A stretch of 64,000 nt of DNA from Bog-532 sp963830385 (GTDB lineage Bacteria; Actinomycetota; Actinomycetes; Streptosporangiales; Streptosporangiaceae), in the NCBI GenBank assembly GCA_963830385.1, contig CAWHMD010000004.1, forward strand, positions 434,001 to 498,000. Direction: 5' to 3'. How positions within the stretch are numbered: position 1 is the stretch's first letter; each line of letters opens with the position of its first letter. Below are positions 60,471 through 64,000 of the stretch, piece after piece. The notes beneath the pieces were generated by a model. That model did not search any database. It saw nothing but the letters and a program-made list of their open reading frames with translations, and was not told the DNA's origin. A program made the translations under genes and the position numbers.

Positions 60471-61420
60471 TGACCGCGGTGCTGGATGTCCCGCTGGCCG
60501 CGGCCAGCTGGACGGCGATCGGGACGGGGATCCGGCTGGTCGTCACCGATCCGCCCGCGCTTGACCGCGGCCAGGCGCTGCTCAGGGTGGACCTCGCCGC
60601 GCTGGACGCCGCGTGCAGCCGGTTCCGGCCGGACTCGGAGCTGAGCCGGCTGTCCGGCGCGGCGGGCCGCCCGGCCGTGGTGAGCCCGGTGCTGGCCGGC
60701 GCGGTCGCCGCGGCGCTGCGCGGCGCGGCGCTGACCGGCGGTGACGTGGATCCGACCGTCGGCCTGGCCATGGCGGCGGCCGGCTATGACCGGGACTTCT
60801 CGCTGCTGCCGCCGGACGGCCCGGTGCGCGGCGTCACCGTCCGGCGCGTGGCCAGCTGGCGGGACATCGTGCTGGACGAAGAAGCCCGGACGCTGACCGT
60901 GCCGGCGGGCGTGTGCCTGGACCTGGGCGCCACCGCGAAGGCCTGGGCGGCTGACCAGGCGGCCGCGAGGCTGGCGGCGGAACTTGGCTGCGGCATCCTG
61001 GTCAGCCTGGGCGGCGACATCTCCGTCGCCGGGCAGGCACCCGCTGGCGGCTGGCCGGTCAGGGTGCAGGACGTCACCGGTGATCCCGGGGATCCCGTCC
61101 CGGGATCCTCGGTCGTCGTAGCGATCAGTGACGGCGGGCTGGCGACCTCCAGCACCACCGCCCGGCGCTGGCGGCGTGGCGGGGCCGTGCTGCATCACAT
61201 CCTGGACCCGCGCAGCGGGCTGCCCGCGCCGCCGGTGTGGCGCACGGTCTCGGTGACGGCGGCTACCGCGCTGGACGCCAACATCGCGAGCACGGCGGTG
61301 ATCATCCGGGGCCTTGCGGCCCCGGCGTGGTTGTCCGGGCTCGGCCTGGCGGCGCGGCTGGTCACCGCCGGCGGTACCTTGATCACCACCGGCGGCTGGC
61401 CGGCGGAGGACCCGTCATGA
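60467..61420 (+). CDS. apbE: ApbE-type FAD:protein FMN transferase
   Basis: 317 residues, GTG start 60467 (ATG 60470 also possible). DAACSRFRPDSELSRLSGAAG and the D-P-T-V-G of GDVDPTVGLAMAAAGYDRDF match ApbE; CLDLGATAKAWAADQAA is the KGxxxD-like block (with A for K-G), GILVSLGGDISVAG the GGD motif, and HHILDPRSGLPAPPVWRTVSVTA the metal-binding H-I-x-D-P-x-T/S-G. Such enzymes attach FMN covalently to redox proteins outside the membrane. No signal peptide is obvious. Confidence 0.88.
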   Translation: MMTAVLDVPLAAASWTAIGTGIRLVVTDPPALDRGQALLRVDLAALDAACSRFRPDSELSRLSGAAGRPAVVSPVLAGAVAAALRGAALTGGDVDPTVGLAMAAAGYDRDFSLLPPDGPVRGVTVRRVASWRDIVLDEEARTLTVPAGVCLDLGATAKAWAADQAAARLAAELGCGILVSLGGDISVAGQAPAGGWPVRVQDVTGDPGDPVPGSSVVVAISDGGLATSSTTARRWRRGGAVLHHILDPRSGLPAPPVWRTVSVTAATALDANIASTAVIIRGLAAPAWLSGLGLAARLVTAGGTLITTGGWPAEDPS

Positions 61421-62061
61421 GCGCCATCACCGCGAGTACCGCGTTGTGGTATGCGAGCCGGGCGACCGGGATCATCTCGCTGGTGCTGCTGTCCGCCGTG
61501 GTCGTCCTGGGAATCACCGTGAACCGGCAGGGGCGGCTGCCCGGGCTGCCGAGGTTCGCCGTCACCGGGCTGCACCGCAACCTGTCCCTGATCGCGGTGC
61601 TGTTCCTGGCCGTCCACGTGCTGAGCGCGGTCGCCGACAGCTATGTGAGCATTAGCCTGGCCGCCACTATCATCCCGTTCGTATCCAGCTATGAGCCGTT
61701 CTGGCTCGGGCTGGGCGCGGTCAGCCTGGACCTGCTCGCCGTGGTCCTGGTGACCAGCCTGGTCCGGTCTCGCATCCCGCGCCGGGCCTGGCGCGCGGTG
61801 CACTGGCTGTCCTACGGGCTGTACCCGGTCGCCATCGTGCACAGCATCGGATCCAGCACCGACCTGCAGTCCGGCTGGCTGCTGGCGGTCACCGTGGCCT
61901 GCCTGGCCGCCGTGGCGGGCGCGGTGGTGTTCCGGCTGCGCCGCTCGCTGACCGCGATCCCCCGCTTCCGGCGGGTCATCACCGCGCTGGACGACGCGGC
62001 AGCCCGTCCCGCCGGTTCCCCCGCTGGGCGCCAGGCCGCTGAGCGAGGAGCGCCGCGATGA
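61417..62061 (+). CDS. Ferric reductase-like transmembrane protein
   Basis: 214 residues from ATG 61417, overlapping the apbE stop. Six spans: ASRATGIISLVLLSAVVVLGI, the His-bearing LHRNLSLIAVLFLAVHVLSAV, then spans around 80, 105 and AVHWLSYGLYPVAIVHSIG, and a last at about 160. The paired histidines in two spans fit heme b binding as in ferric reductase/NOX-like domains. It would move electrons across the membrane; partners are the ApbE and NuoF-like proteins beside it. Confidence 0.87.
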   Translation: MSAITASTALWYASRATGIISLVLLSAVVVLGITVNRQGRLPGLPRFAVTGLHRNLSLIAVLFLAVHVLSAVADSYVSISLAATIIPFVSSYEPFWLGLGAVSLDLLAVVLVTSLVRSRIPRRAWRAVHWLSYGLYPVAIVHSIGSSTDLQSGWLLAVTVACLAAVAGAVVFRLRRSLTAIPRFRRVITALDDAAARPAGSPAGRQAAERGAPR

Positions 62062-63347
62062 CCGCCACCCACGCCCCACCGCGGCACGACCGCCACGCCA
62101 CGGGCCCCGCGGGCCTGCCCCGGCTGCTGCAGGCCATGGACCTGGACGCCCACCTGGCCGCCTACGGGCCCCCGCCCTACCGTGGGCCGCGGCAGCTCAT
62201 CGAGGTGGTCGCCGCGGCGGGGCTCACCGGCCGCGGCGGCGCCGGGTTCCCCGCCGCCCGCAAGCTCACCGCTGTGGCCGAGGCCGGCCGACGGGCGGTC
62301 GTCGTCGGCAACGGCGCGGAGAGCGAGCCGGCCAGCTGCAAGGACAAGCAGCTGCTGTGGACCGCTCCCCATCTGGTGCTCGACGGGCTGCAGCTGGCCG
62401 CCGAGGCGGTGGGGGCAACCAGGGCCTATCTCTACGTCCACGCGCATCCTGGGTTGCCTGAGCAGCTGGGCAGCGCGCTGGCCGCGCGCGCCGCCGCCGG
62501 GCTTGACCGGGCCCGCATACAGCTGGTGACCGCGCCGCCGCGGTTCCTCGCCGGGGAGGAGTCCGCTGTGGTCAGCCGGATCAACGGCGGCCCGGCGCTG
62601 CCACGGTTCAAGATCCCGCCGGTGCACCAGCGCGGCGTGGCCGGCGCGCCCACCCTGGTGCACAACGTCGAAACCCTCGCCCATCTCGCCCAGATTGCCC
62701 GCTACGGCGCCGGCTGGTTCCGCGCCGCCGGCACGGCGGCCGAGCCCGGCACCATGCTGGCCACCTGCCGTCGCGCCGACGGCACCGTCGAGGTCGTCGA
62801 AACAGCCATCGGCACCCCCCTGGGTAAGCTGCTGCGGCTCCCCGGCCTGCCCGCCCAGGCGGTCCTGGTCGGCGGCTACCACGGAACCTGGCTCACCAGC
62901 GCGCACGCCGCCGCGCTGCCGCTGGCCAACGCCGCGCTGCGCCCAGCCGGCGCGGCGGCCGGCGCCGGGCTGCTCGCCGCGCTGCCCCACGGCCGGTGCG
63001 GCGTCACCGAGGCGGTCCGGGTCGTGCGCTACCTGGCCGCCGAGTCGGCCGGGCAATGCGGTCCCTGCCTCAACGGGCTGCCCCGCATCGCCGCCGGCCT
63101 CGCCGAGCTGGCCGCTCCGAGGCCGCGCCCGGGCATCCGCGCCGACCTGGAGCGGTGGGCCGGGCTGGCCGAACGGCGCGGCGCATGCCACCATCCCGAC
63201 GGCAGCGTCCGCTTCCTGCGCAGCACCCTGGCCATCTTCGGCACCGAGCTCACCGCGCACGCCCGCGGCCAGTGCACAGCCACCAGCAGCCGCCCGTTCC
63301 TTCCCGTCCCCGCCGCAGTCCCCGCCAGCCAAGCCGACTGGACCTGA
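62058..63347 (+). CDS. NuoF-like NADH dehydrogenase flavoprotein
   Basis: 429 residues; ATG overlaps the previous stop. GLTGRGGAGFPAARKLTAV (about 55-73) is the FMN/NADH glycine loop of the 51-kDa complex I subunit, GNGAESEPASCKDKQLL continues it (canonically N-x-D-E-S-E-P). An SLBB-like segment follows, and CGPCLNGLPRIAAGL with a later Cys in ACHHPDG is the 4Fe-4S helix-bundle region. The match is to the NuoF-like proteins of membrane redox modules rather than complex I, since no Nuo genes are near. Confidence 0.88.
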   Translation: MTATHAPPRHDRHATGPAGLPRLLQAMDLDAHLAAYGPPPYRGPRQLIEVVAAAGLTGRGGAGFPAARKLTAVAEAGRRAVVVGNGAESEPASCKDKQLLWTAPHLVLDGLQLAAEAVGATRAYLYVHAHPGLPEQLGSALAARAAAGLDRARIQLVTAPPRFLAGEESAVVSRINGGPALPRFKIPPVHQRGVAGAPTLVHNVETLAHLAQIARYGAGWFRAAGTAAEPGTMLATCRRADGTVEVVETAIGTPLGKLLRLPGLPAQAVLVGGYHGTWLTSAHAAALPLANAALRPAGAAAGAGLLAALPHGRCGVTEAVRVVRYLAAESAGQCGPCLNGLPRIAAGLAELAAPRPRPGIRADLERWAGLAERRGACHHPDGSVRFLRSTLAIFGTELTAHARGQCTATSSRPFLPVPAAVPASQADWT

Positions 63348-63350
63348 CCC

Positions 63351-63554
63351 ATGAACCAGCGTCTTCGCGTCAACCCCACCGCCTGCACCGGGCACGGCCT
63401 GTGCGCCGAGCTGCTCCCCGAGCGCGTCACCCTCGACGAATGGGGCTACCCGGTCATTTCAGCCGATCCTGTGCCCGCCCAGCTCACCAGGGCCGCCCGC
63501 CGGGCGGTGACCGATTGCCCGGCCCTCGCCCTAATGCTCGTAGCCGACCGGTAG
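63351..63554 (+). CDS. Small ferredoxin (3Fe-4S/4Fe-4S type)
   Basis: 67 residues. RVNPTACTGHGLCAELLPERV has Cys-x5-Cys and DCPALAL the last Cys-Pro; with only three cysteines positioned so, a 3Fe-4S cluster as in P450-type actinobacterial ferredoxins is likely. Three bases after the NuoF-like gene, so it is probably its electron acceptor or donor. Confidence 0.9.
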   Translation: MNQRLRVNPTACTGHGLCAELLPERVTLDEWGYPVISADPVPAQLTRAARRAVTDCPALALMLVADR

Positions 63555-63650
63555 GCGCTCACAGAAACCGGCTGGTCCGAACCACACAGGACGCCTCTGA
63601 CGCCGCACAGCCCAGCCGGGCATGCTTTGGAGATCAGCGCCATCGGCGAC

Positions 63651-64000
63651 GTGACCAAACCCGGGCCTAGCGCCGTCCGAGCCGGGCGGCCGGCGCCCCG
63701 ACGGCTCGGCTACCCGTGTTCTGGTCATCGACGACCCGGGCCTGGCCGGGCTGATAGCCAACGCGCTGCGCTATGAGGGCGGGGACGTCGAGACGGCAGC
63801 CGACAGGCTGAGCGCCGCGCGCGCCGGACGCGAGTTCCGCCCGGACGCCATCGTGCTGGATGTCATGCGGCCGGGCTTCGGCGCCCTGGAGGTACTGCGC
63901 CGGTTGCGCGCCGAGCCGCCCGCCGTGTGCGCGCTATTCCTCACCGCCCGGGAGTCCGCTGAGGACCGGATCGCTGGCATCACCGCACCGGGCCTGGCCG
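63651..64000 (+). pseudogene. OmpR-type response regulator, partial, with a frameshift
   Basis: A GTG at 63651 starts TKPGPSAVRAGRPAP; one base too many or too few in the CCCC run near 63697 separates it from the frame that encodes TRVLVIDDPGLAGLIANALRYEGGDVETA and DAIVLDVMRPGFGALEVLRRLRA with the phospho-acceptor Asp. The window ends inside the receiver domain (LFLTARE). The residue after VIDD is Pro; the usual Glu is missing. It would control the redox operon, probably with a histidine kinase outside the window. Confidence 0.65.

Noticed and set aside
61812..63395. 527-codon minus-strand open frame
   Set aside because: Antisense to the NuoF-like gene and Gly/Ala/Arg-rich noise.

Overview
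The window is high-GC DNA from an actinomycete-type bacterium. The support is the codon usage, frequent GTG starts, an ECF42-type sigma factor paired with a DGPF protein, a LAL-type LuxR regulator, a DUF6907 protein and actinobacterial-style IS481 and IS21 elements. I cannot name the genus. Intact metabolic operons alternate with long stretches of gene debris, transposon pieces and dispersed repeats, so this looks like accessory chromosome.

Layout. 0-13 kb: end of a GT4 glycosyltransferase, SRPBCC and methyltransferase genes, a VOC protein, a DEAD-box RNA helicase, a DUF1206 membrane protein, a tandem PAP2 phosphatase, a cysteine-less DksA-like protein, and a MarR/FAD-monooxygenase divergent pair with a palindromic operator. 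13-22 kb: an FNT channel, an acetamidase/SDR pair, broken SRPBCC and sigma genes, then NTF2-like, YciI and ECF42 sigma genes. A dispersed repeat resembling tRNA 3' ends occurs five times between 11 and 22.4 kb. 22.7-24.3 kb: a cassette bounded by 26-bp inverted repeats, carrying a Stf0 sulfotransferase and a small P-loop kinase but no transposase. 24.3-29.3 kb: a membrane protein, a LAL regulator and an alpha/beta hydrolase that share a 23-bp operator. 29.3-32 kb: a graveyard of phospholipase C, transposase, recombinase, integrase, pyruvate kinase and purine permease pieces. 32-37 kb: a molybdenum hydroxylase (xanthine dehydrogenase family) operon with an 8-oxoguanine-deaminase-like amidohydrolase, followed by an IS481 element with a 15-bp target duplication and tRNA-Lys(CTT) with a terminator. 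39-43 kb: an MFS exporter, a permease-like protein and a TetR regulator. 43.5-52.7 kb: a meta-cleavage pathway for an aromatic acid or biphenyl-like substrate (ring-hydroxylating dioxygenase with its electron chain, extradiol dioxygenase, C-C hydrolase, hydratase, aldolase, acetaldehyde dehydrogenase, TetR). 52.7-60 kb: more debris, an IS21 element and a TetR gene. 60.2-64 kb: an ApbE / ferric-reductase-like / NuoF-like / ferredoxin / response regulator module.

How genes work together. The aromatic cluster would dihydroxylate a ring, cleave the catechol, hydrolyse the product, and funnel the dienoate to pyruvate and acetyl-CoA. A dihydrodiol dehydrogenase is missing, and three of its genes carry single-base frameshifts. 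Similar one-base disruptions occur in several otherwise well-conserved genes across the window (SRAP, SRPBCC, purine permease, IstA, response regulator). Either this region is decaying or the assembly has residual indel errors, and that question decides how functional the clusters are.
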